Source of the DNA: Thermofilaceae archaeon
GTDB taxonomy: Archaea; Thermoproteota; Thermoprotei; Thermofilales; Thermofilaceae
Reading direction: 5' to 3'
Assembly: GCA_027017025.1 (NCBI GenBank)
Contig: JALURH010000120.1
Span: 1 to 12,164 of the forward strand
Length of the DNA stretch: 12,164 nt
The notes under the pieces are model-generated. The model did no database searches, was not told the origin of the DNA, and saw only the letters and a list, made by a program, of their open reading frames with translations. Below, in pieces: positions 4,978-12,164 of the stretch (its first letter is position 1; every line of letters starts with the position of its first letter). The position numbers and the translations under genes were made by a program.

Positions 4978-5937
4978 TTATATTTCCCAGGATTTCCTCA
5001 AGACATCAATATTTATCTTTCCGCTGCTAAAGGTTTTTCCCGTCACAATATTGTTTATAGTTATCTTTGCTGGCGCGAATAACCCAGGATCTATTTTGTA
5101 GAAGTCGTATCCAGCTTCTTTAAAGATTTCATAGAATGGTTTCCCATAACTACTTGATTTATCTGATGGAGCTTCTTTAACAAACCCTTCTAGCTCTTCC
5201 TCATTCTCGTATCTAACTGTATAGTATGTCTCCCCAGCGTATATTAGTGCATCATTTGTTCTACCCATCATAACTGTTGGATCTGGATGTAGTGGTGCTA
5301 TTGGGCACATCCCCGCAGCACTTACGATTCTATCTAGGGGGAAATGTAGTACATGTAGTCTATGTATCCCAGTTTCTGCTATCCTACAACTTATCTGGAT
5401 AGAGCCTGCGAGACTATTTGTTGGTACCAAGAGAACATATAGGTTACTTACAGATACGCCGCATTTCTCCGCTATCATCCCTAGGACTTCGTCTCCAGGA
5501 ACCTGGTAAGTCTCTAGGACTAAAACAGCCTCGTCGGACGCTTCCTCGTACCCTATCTCCTTGTAGAGTTTCTTCGGCTTCTTGGCTAGTGCTCGTGCAG
5601 GGCCAGATCCCATGGCAAAGAATTCTCCATGGGATACTTTCCACCCAGCATATTGGGAAGCCATGCACGCTAAGACAGGGTGCTCTATAAACTGGTCTAT
5701 GACAGGAAGTACTATGTCACCATAATCGTGATAACGTAGGGTTATATTAGCTAGACCTGCTAGACAAACCTTGGCAGCATAGACCCCAGCTTCGTACCCC
5801 CCATCAACTTTTACCCCAAAATCTATGAGTGTTGCACCACTAGTAGACTTAAAGACATTAACCCTGAGAATATCCTTTTTCTCTATTATTTCATCAACGA
5901 CCCGTAAGGCAAGCTTATTTAAACTAAAACCCACCAT
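4978..5937 (-). CDS. mch: Methenyltetrahydromethanopterin cyclohydrolase
   Basis: Mch interconverts 5-formyl-H4MPT and methenyl-H4MPT+ in the cytoplasm, the third step of CO2 reduction in the H4MPT pathway. The 319-residue length is normal for the family. Conserved blocks are SHGEFFAMGSGPARALAKKP (102-121), the NSLAGSIQISCRIAETGIHR stretch (174-193), and APLHPDPTVMMGRTNDALIY (214-233). Glu142, Arg185 and Glu188 appear to match the catalytic residues reported for the Archaeoglobus enzyme (Glu140, Arg183, Glu186, from memory). It is the last gene of the operon. Its ATG shares one base with the fwdC stop (TAATG), with GGTGG a few bases upstream, so translation is probably coupled. Nothing in the sequence looks broken. 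Confidence 0.95.
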   Translation of the reverse strand: MVGFSLNKLALRVVDEIIEKKDILRVNVFKSTSGATLIDFGVKVDGGYEAGVYAAKVCLAGLANITLRYHDYGDIVLPVIDQFIEHPVLACMASQYAGWKVSHGEFFAMGSGPARALAKKPKKLYKEIGYEEASDEAVLVLETYQVPGDEVLGMIAEKCGVSVSNLYVLLVPTNSLAGSIQISCRIAETGIHRLHVLHFPLDRIVSAAGMCPIAPLHPDPTVMMGRTNDALIYAGETYYTVRYENEEELEGFVKEAPSDKSSSYGKPFYEIFKEAGYDFYKIDPGLFAPAKITINNIVTGKTFSSGKINIDVLRKSWEI

Positions 5938-6788
5938 TAAGTACCACCAGATTCTATCAACTCCTCATATACCTTTAGCTCAGGGTTATTATTAACACTA
6001 ACAAAGAGTCTCCCACTACAGGACGCATTCTCCAATACATCTCCCAAGAATAGGTAAAATGGTCCCTCAATTTTCCTTCCCTTAGCTTTTACTGAAGGAA
6101 CTATGGAATCTATATAGAACGATGGAAGTATTTCACCAGCTTTACCACATATTATGACTTTACCACCACTCATACGTGCACCAGCCTTCCCCATACAGTC
6201 CCCCATAATAAGTACCGTTCCCCCAGACATCTTTAACCCAGGGAGAACAGAGCAGTTACCCTCAACTATGATAGTCCCCTTAACCATATACGCTCCCACC
6301 TCTGTCCCAGCATCTCCGTGGATAATAATCATACCTCCCCTCATTGCCCTATTCTTCTTTAAACCTCTTAGGGGAGCGCCGACGTGGTCACCTGCATTCC
6401 CATACACCTCTATCGTTCCCTTCCTCATTTCTGCTCCTAGCCAGCTTCCAGCATCTCCCTTAACAATTATTTTTCCACCTTTCATCTTATACCCAAGGAA
6501 ACTACCACAGTTTCCGTCAATTATTATCTCTCCAGTACCCATTTCCTCGCCTATACGTGAAACCTTGGAGAAATCGCCTCTAAGTACTATACTTATTTCC
6601 TCGCCCTCAACCTTCTCCTCCTGAATATTGAAGAGTTCACCTAGTTTACGTCGCCTATTTCCCTCATAGACGATTAGTTCCCTTATTTCATCAAGAGTCT
6701 TACCGGCAAAAATCTCAGGTTTTATCCTCTCAGCTTCCACTAGTACAGTTAAGTCCTCTTTGGGGGTTACTATAAAACGCCTACCCAT
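5937..6788 (-). CDS. fwdC: Formylmethanofuran dehydrogenase subunit C
   Basis: FwdC is the structural beta-helix subunit of the tungsten/molybdenum formylmethanofuran dehydrogenase. It contacts FwdA and FwdB and helps enclose the formate tunnel. From about residue 90 it is built of repeats of 16-20 residues with the pattern G-x-x-G-x-x-M-x-x-G-x-I-x-V-x-G (for example GSFLGYKMKGGKIIVKGDAG), the same right-handed helix as the glutamate synthase C-terminal domain. I prefer ATG 6788, giving 283 residues, because AGGTGG lies six bases upstream. GTG 6797 directly follows the fwdA stop and would add three residues, swallowing that site. Either way it is closely coupled to fwdA and overlaps mch by one base. 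Confidence 0.92.
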   Translation of the reverse strand: MGRRFIVTPKEDLTVLVEAERIKPEIFAGKTLDEIRELIVYEGNRRRKLGELFNIQEEKVEGEEISIVLRGDFSKVSRIGEEMGTGEIIIDGNCGSFLGYKMKGGKIIVKGDAGSWLGAEMRKGTIEVYGNAGDHVGAPLRGLKKNRAMRGGMIIIHGDAGTEVGAYMVKGTIIVEGNCSVLPGLKMSGGTVLIMGDCMGKAGARMSGGKVIICGKAGEILPSFYIDSIVPSVKAKGRKIEGPFYLFLGDVLENASCSGRLFVSVNNNPELKVYEELIESGGT

Positions 6789-6797
6789 ATCACCCAC

Positions 6798-8495
6798 CTA
6801 CCCACAGTAAATATATCTTAGGTGCCTAATCCCCTCCTCAGGGATCCAGTAGTTTGAGAGACTAATAGTGTAGTATTCCCTAAACTTCTCCTCCAGTTCC
6901 TTTAGGAGAGACTTATCTATCTCCTCCCTAAACTTAACCGCGTAGGTTGTACCGTATACCTCTTTAACTATCTCACCCCCTTTAACTACGATTTCCCCAC
7001 CTTTAATGGTGTAGAGAGCACGGCTAAATCTTTCTTTAATCTTCATATAGTCTCTGGAGAGATCAATTTTCTCTGGATCAATATCGTATATAGCTACGTC
7101 TGCATCAGCCCCCACGCCTAAATGTCCTTTAAAGTTATCGATACCCAGTAGCCTGGCTGGGGCCGCTCTCGTTATTATAGCAATATCGTATAGGGTAAGC
7201 TCTCTATCGATACTCGGTAGAATAGACTTCTTTAACCCCCTCCTACTAAGCTTCTTGAATATTTCTTCTCTATAGTTTTTGCTCATCAATAATGCAATAA
7301 TTTTTGGATAACGCGTGAATGGTGCTCCATTCGGGTGGTCAGTCGTTAATATCACCCTCCAGAGATCTTTGGATAAAAGTGTGAGTTCAAGACCTATACA
7401 CCACTGGATAGTATTAACGAAGTTTCTTTTCCTGTACTTGAATGGCACTATCCCAGAGGCAGCTTCATTCTCCACCTCTGCCCCACCCCACTTCCACCTC
7501 GAAAGGTGGAAGAGAGCATATTCGAATGGTGCATCAGCAGTCATCGTGATAGCTGTCCCAAAATCTATTTGACCTATATCTAGGCTAACGTGTGCATGGT
7601 TATTCACATACTTAGCTATTTCCTCACTACCAGAACCTAAATCGAACCAAGATTCTCCTGAGTAACTATTGTATTGAGCATGAGTTATATGGATATTAAC
7701 TTCCCCGCCCACAGATAGGTGGGAGGTTGATTTCATAGTTTTTAGAGTTGTCTCATAGTTCCCTGGAATACCTAGTCTGTTACAATGCACATGTATCGTA
7801 TGTGGGAGCTTAAGTTCCTGATTCACCCTACAGAAACTAGTTATAATATCCCTCGGGGTTATACCGTATGGCTCTATCTCATCATCTATATCTAGGCCGT
7901 AACCCCTACCCCAGCTCCACGATATAGCCACCCCTGGATCTACTAGTTTCACAGCATAACTCTTTGTAGCCTCTAAGAACCATACTATAAGTGTACGGAA
8001 ACGATCTAGATCCCCCTGGCTAAGGTAGTCTAGGAGTATACGGTTTGAGTCGAGAAGTAGGAAGCACAGCTTATCTATCATTGGAGTATCATCTAACTCC
8101 TCATGAGTATGTAATGTTTTAAGCGGGGGAGTCGCTGGTTCAACAGCCATAGTCCAGCCCATCCTAGCATACCTATACCCTGTTAGGAATGTTGATGGAG
8201 TATATTTACCTGTACCAGATCTATGAACACCTTTCTCGAATTTCATAAAACTAAAGTAGTGGTCACTTGGCATCATCAATCTACCAGTATTCACTTTCGG
8301 CCCAGCGATATGTGTATGGATATCTATGCCCCCAGGCATTACAACCTTTCCTCTAGCATCTATAACCTTCGCTTCCCGTGGATCAACCTCGCTTGGATCA
8401 ACTATTTTACCGCCTCTAACACCAATATCTAGTACTTCGCCATTCACACCATTTATCGGGTCATAAACAAAACCATTCTTAATTAACAAATCCAT
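6798..8495 (-). CDS. fwdA: Formylmethanofuran dehydrogenase subunit A (amidohydrolase)
   Basis: FwdA is the zinc amidohydrolase half of the complex. Formate made at FwdB diffuses to it and is condensed with methanofuran. At 565 residues its length is normal. Metal ligands are visible: HTH at 60-62, the carboxylated lysine in AVKLVDPG (Lys183), His in IHVHCNRLGIPGN and in HITHAQYNSYSGESW, and the catalytic Asp386 in LTTDHPNGAPFTRYP. The start is ATG 8495, with GAGGTGAT three bases upstream. The fwdDB stop codon lies inside this ribosome site, four bases before the start, so translation is probably coupled. No defect is visible, and it should be active if FwdDB and the electron-transfer subunits are present. 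Confidence 0.96.
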   Translation of the reverse strand: MDLLIKNGFVYDPINGVNGEVLDIGVRGGKIVDPSEVDPREAKVIDARGKVVMPGGIDIHTHIAGPKVNTGRLMMPSDHYFSFMKFEKGVHRSGTGKYTPSTFLTGYRYARMGWTMAVEPATPPLKTLHTHEELDDTPMIDKLCFLLLDSNRILLDYLSQGDLDRFRTLIVWFLEATKSYAVKLVDPGVAISWSWGRGYGLDIDDEIEPYGITPRDIITSFCRVNQELKLPHTIHVHCNRLGIPGNYETTLKTMKSTSHLSVGGEVNIHITHAQYNSYSGESWFDLGSGSEEIAKYVNNHAHVSLDIGQIDFGTAITMTADAPFEYALFHLSRWKWGGAEVENEAASGIVPFKYRKRNFVNTIQWCIGLELTLLSKDLWRVILTTDHPNGAPFTRYPKIIALLMSKNYREEIFKKLSRRGLKKSILPSIDRELTLYDIAIITRAAPARLLGIDNFKGHLGVGADADVAIYDIDPEKIDLSRDYMKIKERFSRALYTIKGGEIVVKGGEIVKEVYGTTYAVKFREEIDKSLLKELEEKFREYYTISLSNYWIPEEGIRHLRYIYCG

Positions 8496-8499
8496 AATA

Positions 8500-10236
8500 T
8501 CACCTCAACTTTTTAACTTCCTCTAAAATCATCCTAAGGACATCTTCATCACTTAGGATCCCGGGAGGCGGCTCAACAAGTTTCTTCAATCTTATAGGGA
8601 CTTTATCCATCCTATAGGCTGTACCACCAACTTCAACCCCTGTCATAGCAACAGGTATAACAACGGTAGATGCTACAGCAGTTAGACTCCACTTCGGATC
8701 TAAGGTTACAACAGGTATTTTTACGAGATTCTCCACCGCTTTAGCCGGCATATGGGCAACTGGGTCAGAAGCTACTATTAGGGCTGCATCCACATCCCCG
8801 TTATTTAATAAGTCTGTAGCCGACGTTACACCCGGATTATACCTCGGGTATCCTCTCCGGAAATCTACTGAGAACGCGTAACCTGTAGTCCATGTACTCA
8901 CTTGGTTAGCTCCAACAACATTATAGTGCCCCCTCATAGGTATAGCGACAAATTTTGTCCACTCATTGAGGTCCTGTGCAAGCCTTATTAGTTCCTCAAT
9001 GTTCCTCCCCTTACCCTGAGTCATAGTTAGGCCTAGTCCATAGAATATTACGCCAAATTTTGCTGAAACCATCATTTCCGCTAACTCACGTATTTTCTCT
9101 ACATTAACTCCAGCAACCTTTCCAGATTCAATATCATAACCCCTAATAGCCATCCTAAGCGCTGTTGCTAGCTCATAGTCGCTGTTGGGTTTAACCTTAA
9201 TAAAGAGATCCGCTACCTTAGCGGTATCTGTCTCCCTAACATCTATTACAACTATCTTCCTATCCCTCCTAGACTTAGCGTAGATACCTTTTGCGAAAGC
9301 ACTATACCGTGCTAAATGCCTAGGGTGAGCATTCAGGGGGTTACAACCCCAGTAGATTATTAAATCAGCATAGTTCTTCACCTTACCGAGAGTTGATGTA
9401 ACAAAACCAGCTTCCTGTACAGCCTGGATTGTAGGGCCGTGGCATATGACGCTTGTATTATCGAATACTCCTCCGATATATTCAGCTAGCTCTACGCCAA
9501 CCCTTATTGCCTCAACAGATGTATTACTCCAGCCATAGAGTAAGGGGTACTTAGCGTTGGCTAAAATTTCAGCTGCCTTCTTTACCGCTGACCTAAGGTC
9601 TACTCTCACAAGTACACCATTCTCCCGTACATAGGGGTTTAGTATCCTGTTTTCACGTGAGTGTAAAAGTTTTGATGATCCTAGAGAACAAGCTTTCCTA
9701 ACCTTAACTACCCTATTATTCCTAACTTCAACCTCCAAGTCGTCGCATAAACAACCACAGAAGCTACACGCAACATTATCTATTACTCTGCTAGCAGTAG
9801 ATACACTCTCTCCTTCACTTAGCGTCTCCTTAGGTATCTCCTTAACCCTGATATTATATATTCTCTCCAAAATCTCTTTAATGCCAGGTATTTTCTCGTC
9901 TGTTGGAAGTATTCTTGCCTTAATACCCTTCAGGGTAGGCATTCCAGAACCATAAGTATTTGGGTCAATTACTAGGCTAGCCCACGGACCCATGGGCATG
10001 AATGCTATACCCTTATGTTTCCTCCTGGATTTAATAGCTCTTACAACTATAGATCCATACTCGGTTTCAACTTTAACTTTACCTCCCTCCACAACGCCTA
10101 GAGCTTCTAAGTCTTCTCCGTCTAGCTCGATTATAGCGACTCCCTCAAAGTAATCTTTGGTAGTTTTTCCTATATCCAGACCTTCGCCTTGGCTTAAGCT
10201 ACGACCAGTTACTAGCACCAGATTTAAGCCCGCCAC
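8500..10236 (-). CDS. fwdB: Fused formylmethanofuran dehydrogenase subunits D and B (FwdDB)
   Basis: One 578-residue frame holds two subunits. Residues 1-115 are FwdD, the molybdopterin-dinucleotide-binding barrel (LVLVTGRSLSQGEGLDIGK, and later GIAFMPMGPWASLVIDPNTY). A linker of about 35 residues follows. From about 150 onward is FwdB, the catalytic subunit that reduces CO2 to formate. It has a [4Fe-4S] motif (Cys157, Cys160, Cys164, Cys183) and the metal-ligating Cys265 in ICHGPT, so it is a cysteine enzyme and not a selenocysteine one. The lengths match the separate subunits, so little was lost in the fusion. The start is GTG 10236, three bases after the mtd stop, with only a weak ribosome site. 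Subunits E, F and G, which usually carry or pass electrons, are not in this window. Confidence 0.93.
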   Translation of the reverse strand: MAGLNLVLVTGRSLSQGEGLDIGKTTKDYFEGVAIIELDGEDLEALGVVEGGKVKVETEYGSIVVRAIKSRRKHKGIAFMPMGPWASLVIDPNTYGSGMPTLKGIKARILPTDEKIPGIKEILERIYNIRVKEIPKETLSEGESVSTASRVIDNVACSFCGCLCDDLEVEVRNNRVVKVRKACSLGSSKLLHSRENRILNPYVRENGVLVRVDLRSAVKKAAEILANAKYPLLYGWSNTSVEAIRVGVELAEYIGGVFDNTSVICHGPTIQAVQEAGFVTSTLGKVKNYADLIIYWGCNPLNAHPRHLARYSAFAKGIYAKSRRDRKIVVIDVRETDTAKVADLFIKVKPNSDYELATALRMAIRGYDIESGKVAGVNVEKIRELAEMMVSAKFGVIFYGLGLTMTQGKGRNIEELIRLAQDLNEWTKFVAIPMRGHYNVVGANQVSTWTTGYAFSVDFRRGYPRYNPGVTSATDLLNNGDVDAALIVASDPVAHMPAKAVENLVKIPVVTLDPKWSLTAVASTVVIPVAMTGVEVGGTAYRMDKVPIRLKKLVEPPPGILSDEDVLRMILEEVKKLR

Positions 10237-10239
10237 AGC

Positions 10240-11088
10240 CTATCCCGTCTTAGCCGGTTTTTCTAGTAGCTTTGTTTTGTGGAGAATCTTGCCCTTCTTG
10301 GAGTGCGGTCTCCTAACAACAGTATCGCCATATTTCTCGATCTCTCTAGCTTCGTCGGCCAGCTTAGCTGCATACCTCATCATCTCGTGTGCTGCAGAAG
10401 CCACTATGGTGTATCTTTCCCACTCCTGTATCTTAAAGCATGCTGCAGTCGTCAACTTAGAGACAGTTGCAGCAATCTCAAATGCTGCTATAGCTTTAGA
10501 CTTAGCATATGGGTTTGAGTAGTGGGCAGCTTCTACTGCTTTCTCGGAGTTGACAATAATCTTCGGTAACTCAGGTTTCTCACCGTTCTTTATAGCCTCT
10601 ATAGCTTTATCGATTGCTTCATATAATATGTTGTAGACACCAGTGAATGCTAAGACACGTATAATGTCTGAATTAAATGCAGCCATCTCAATTGGGTCAA
10701 GAAACTCTCTTCGAGCCCCAATCATAGAGTCGGCAAGTACAATAATGTATCCAATTCCCTTCTCTTCAAGCTCCCCAACCGCTTTCTTAGCTGGAGCATC
10801 GGATATAACTATGGTTGGTATACCAGCTTCGTGGAGAACGTCGCGTGCCTTCCTGGGGCCTGGTAGAGCAGCATTCGGGCTAACCACAATAGCTAAATCG
10901 GGTTTAAACTCTAGCAAGGCTTTGGTAACTTCTTCTGCCTCTTCTTCATGTAACTTCGCACCTGATGTTACCACCCTAACCTTGATGTCGTTTCTATCAG
11001 CTCTCTCATCGAGGAGATATTCGAGAAGCGGTGCGGCTCCAACACAGCCAAGCTTAATAACCCCTACCTTTACTACCTCCGGAGACAA
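10240..11088 (-). CDS. mtd: F420-dependent methylenetetrahydromethanopterin dehydrogenase
   Basis: Mtd reversibly reduces methenyl-H4MPT+ to methylene-H4MPT with reduced F420. The 282 residues match the family length (about 276) plus a short N-terminal addition. Marks are VGVIKLGCVGAAPLLEYLLD (8-27), the SPNAALPGP loop (70-78), LADSMIGARREFLDPIEMAAFNSD in two parts (118-125 and 128-141), and a basic C-terminal end. The start is TTG 11088, with GAGGTGG seven bases upstream. An internal start would cut into the first beta strand. It is the first gene of the fwd-mch operon and is divergent from ftr. Mtd rather than the H2-dependent Hmd is clear from the sequence, so F420 must be present in the organism. 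Confidence 0.94.
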   Translation of the reverse strand: MSPEVVKVGVIKLGCVGAAPLLEYLLDERADRNDIKVRVVTSGAKLHEEEAEEVTKALLEFKPDLAIVVSPNAALPGPRKARDVLHEAGIPTIVISDAPAKKAVGELEEKGIGYIIVLADSMIGARREFLDPIEMAAFNSDIIRVLAFTGVYNILYEAIDKAIEAIKNGEKPELPKIIVNSEKAVEAAHYSNPYAKSKAIAAFEIAATVSKLTTAACFKIQEWERYTIVASAAHEMMRYAAKLADEAREIEKYGDTVVRRPHSKKGKILHKTKLLEKPAKTG

Positions 11089-11110
11089 ACCTTAACCACC
11101 TCAGCCAGAT

Positions 11111-11122
11111 TATACATGTATA
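11111..11122. promoter_or_regulatory. Palindrome in the mtd promoter (operator candidate)
   Basis: TATACATGTATA is a perfect 12-base palindrome. For the minus-strand mtd operon it lies between the TATA box (11137-11129) and the expected initiation point near 11107, a usual place for an archaeal repressor site. It is AT-rich, so chance is possible. Confidence 0.4.
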
Positions 11123-11128
11123 TCAACA

Positions 11129-11137
11129 CATTTATAC
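11129..11137 (-). promoter_or_regulatory. TATA box of the mtd-fwd-mch operon
   Basis: GTATAAATG on the minus strand, preceded by A/T-rich sequence, predicts initiation near 11107 and a leader of about 19 bases containing GAGGTGG (11102-11096) ahead of TTG 11088. Confidence 0.5.
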
Positions 11138-11145
11138 TTTAAAAA
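11137..11145 (+). promoter_or_regulatory. TATA box of ftr
   Basis: CTTTAAAAA on the plus strand predicts initiation near 11167, with a leader of about 23 bases carrying GGTGG (11178-11182) seven bases before ATG 11190. It abuts the TATA box of the divergent operon and shares one base with it. Confidence 0.45.
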
Positions 11146-11189
11146 TTAATAACACAGATTGATACAAATCATCAACTGGTGGTTGAAGG

Positions 11190-12110
11190 ATGTTTCTAAA
11201 CAACGTTGAGGTTGAGGAAACTTTTGCTGAAGCTTTTCCAATGTATTCAACTAGGTTCCTAATTACGGCAAAAAATAGGAGGTGGGCTTTGACTGCAGCT
11301 AGAGTCGCAACAGGCTTTGCTACATCCATAATTATGTCTCCAGCAGAAGCAGGTATCGAGGCCCTAGTCTCTGAGAAGTATACCCCAGATGGTAGGCCAG
11401 GCGTACTAGTCCAAATATACCATAGGTCTATTCCTGAGCTAAAGTTCCAGGTACTTTCTAGGATTGGTCAATGCGTTCTAACCTGCCCAACAACAGCTGT
11501 TTTCGACGGTTTGAGGAAAGTTAAGAGGAAGATGAAGGTTGGGGATGCAATAGGTAAGTTCGGAGATGGCTTCCAGTATGTAGAGGATAGAGACGGTATG
11601 AAGCTCTGGCATATCCCAGTCATGGAGGGAGAGTTCATCATTGAAGACACCCTTGGGGTAGTTAAGGCAGTAGCTGGAGGAAATATAATAATATTAGCTA
11701 AGGATTTAGATTCGGGTTTAGAAGCAGCTGAGACAGCTGTAAAAACTATTAGGAATAAATGTAGGAACGTTATATTACCGTTCCCCGGTGGAATAGTAAG
11801 GTCTGGCTCAAAGGTTGGTTCAATGAAATACCCTAAATTGGCTGCTACTACTAACCACCTTTTTTGCCCGACACTTAAGGATAAAGTGAAGGAAACCATG
11901 CTCCCAAAAGATGTTAACTGTGTTTATGAGATAGTTATTAATGGCCTAAGGTTTGATGATGTCCTTCTCGCTATGGGTGTGGGCATAGTAGCTGCATCAG
12001 AGATTAATGGAGTGGTTAAGATAACTGCTACTAATTTTGGAGGCAAACTTGGGCCCTACAAGTTATTTACGAGGGAGGCTGTGGAGAAAGCTAGGGAAAA
12101 ATTTGGTTGA
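11190..12110 (+). CDS. ftr: Formylmethanofuran:tetrahydromethanopterin N-formyltransferase
   Basis: Ftr moves the formyl group from formyl-methanofuran to N5 of H4MPT, linking the Fwd complex to Mch. The 306 residues are close to the usual 296-297. Typical blocks are VEETFAEAFPMYSTRFLITA (8-27), FATSIIMSPAEAGIE (43-57), the QCVLTCPTTAVFDGL segment (94-108), and FPGGIVRSGSKVGSMKYPKL (198-217). ATG 11190 has GGTGG seven bases upstream. It is the only H4MPT gene of the window on the plus strand, transcribed away from mtd. The protein looks complete and has no membrane segment. Confidence 0.96.
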   Translation: MFLNNVEVEETFAEAFPMYSTRFLITAKNRRWALTAARVATGFATSIIMSPAEAGIEALVSEKYTPDGRPGVLVQIYHRSIPELKFQVLSRIGQCVLTCPTTAVFDGLRKVKRKMKVGDAIGKFGDGFQYVEDRDGMKLWHIPVMEGEFIIEDTLGVVKAVAGGNIIILAKDLDSGLEAAETAVKTIRNKCRNVILPFPGGIVRSGSKVGSMKYPKLAATTNHLFCPTLKDKVKETMLPKDVNCVYEIVINGLRFDDVLLAMGVGIVAASEINGVVKITATNFGGKLGPYKLFTREAVEKAREKFG

Positions 12111-12122
12111 AAACATAAATTT

Positions 12123-12138
12123 AACTATTTTAATAGTT
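12123..12138 (+). terminator. AT-rich inverted repeat after ftr
   Basis: AACTATT-TT-AATAGTT starts 12 bases past the ftr stop. It may act as a weak terminator. T-runs around it are short. The last bases of the window hold no other visible feature. Confidence 0.3.
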
Positions 12139-12164
12139 TAAATGGATTAAACAATACTGTATAC

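Noticed and set aside
6154..6624. A 156-codon plus-strand frame rich in Pro and Ile.
   Set aside because: It is the antisense image of the glycine-rich repeats of fwdC.
10643..11095. A 150-codon plus-strand frame.
   Set aside because: It is antisense to mtd and is Ser/Ala-rich without a recognisable domain.
1..12164. CRISPR array or tRNA gene.
   Set aside because: No regular direct repeats with spacers and no cloverleaf with the TTCGA-type arm were seen.

Overview
The window is archaeal. It has Shine-Dalgarno sites of the GGTGAT/GAGGTG type, TATA boxes such as CTTATAAA, GTG and TTG starts, heavy use of AGG/AGA and ATA codons, and a complete set of tetrahydromethanopterin (H4MPT) one-carbon enzymes. 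AT-leaning coding DNA with GC-rich, foldable non-coding islands suggests a thermophile or hyperthermophile. A TACK/Thermoproteota archaeon or an Archaeoglobi-like lineage would fit, but I cannot settle the lineage. No mcr gene lies in the window, so methanogenesis is neither shown nor excluded.

Layout. (1) 1-1690: a minus-strand pair encoding a DUF3786-type protein and a MobA-like nucleotidyltransferase with a helical C-terminal extension, followed by a hairpin/T-run terminator. Two related GC-rich repeats flank the pair. (2) 1690-2846: a non-coding and decayed stretch. It holds a nested GC-rich fold, the 3' end of a TnpB-type transposase gene, a 5'-truncated PIN-domain gene, and a second foldable island with its own TATA box that looks like an undescribed small RNA. 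(3) 2847-4813: two minus-strand genes, a CitG-family protein and an MptN/RimK-type ATP-grasp glutamate ligase, both probably coenzyme biosynthesis genes. An unusual triple heptamer sits beside the TATA box of the ligase gene. (4) 4978-11088: a tightly packed minus-strand operon, mtd - fwdDB (fused) - fwdA - fwdC - mch. (5) 11190-12110: ftr, transcribed divergently from mtd, with two back-to-back TATA boxes between them.

Function. Fwd makes formyl-methanofuran from CO2 (or runs in reverse), Ftr moves the formyl group to H4MPT, Mch cyclises it to methenyl-H4MPT, and Mtd reduces this with F420H2 to methylene-H4MPT. These are the upper steps of the archaeal Wood-Ljungdahl/C1 branch. MptN-like activity would add glutamate to the pterin coenzyme, and MobA would add GMP to the pterin cofactor that FwdB carries. 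The main novelty candidates are the FwdD-FwdB fusion, whose domain order is permuted relative to one-chain formate dehydrogenases, the two structured RNA-like islands, and the operator-like palindromes upstream of the coenzyme gene and mtd.
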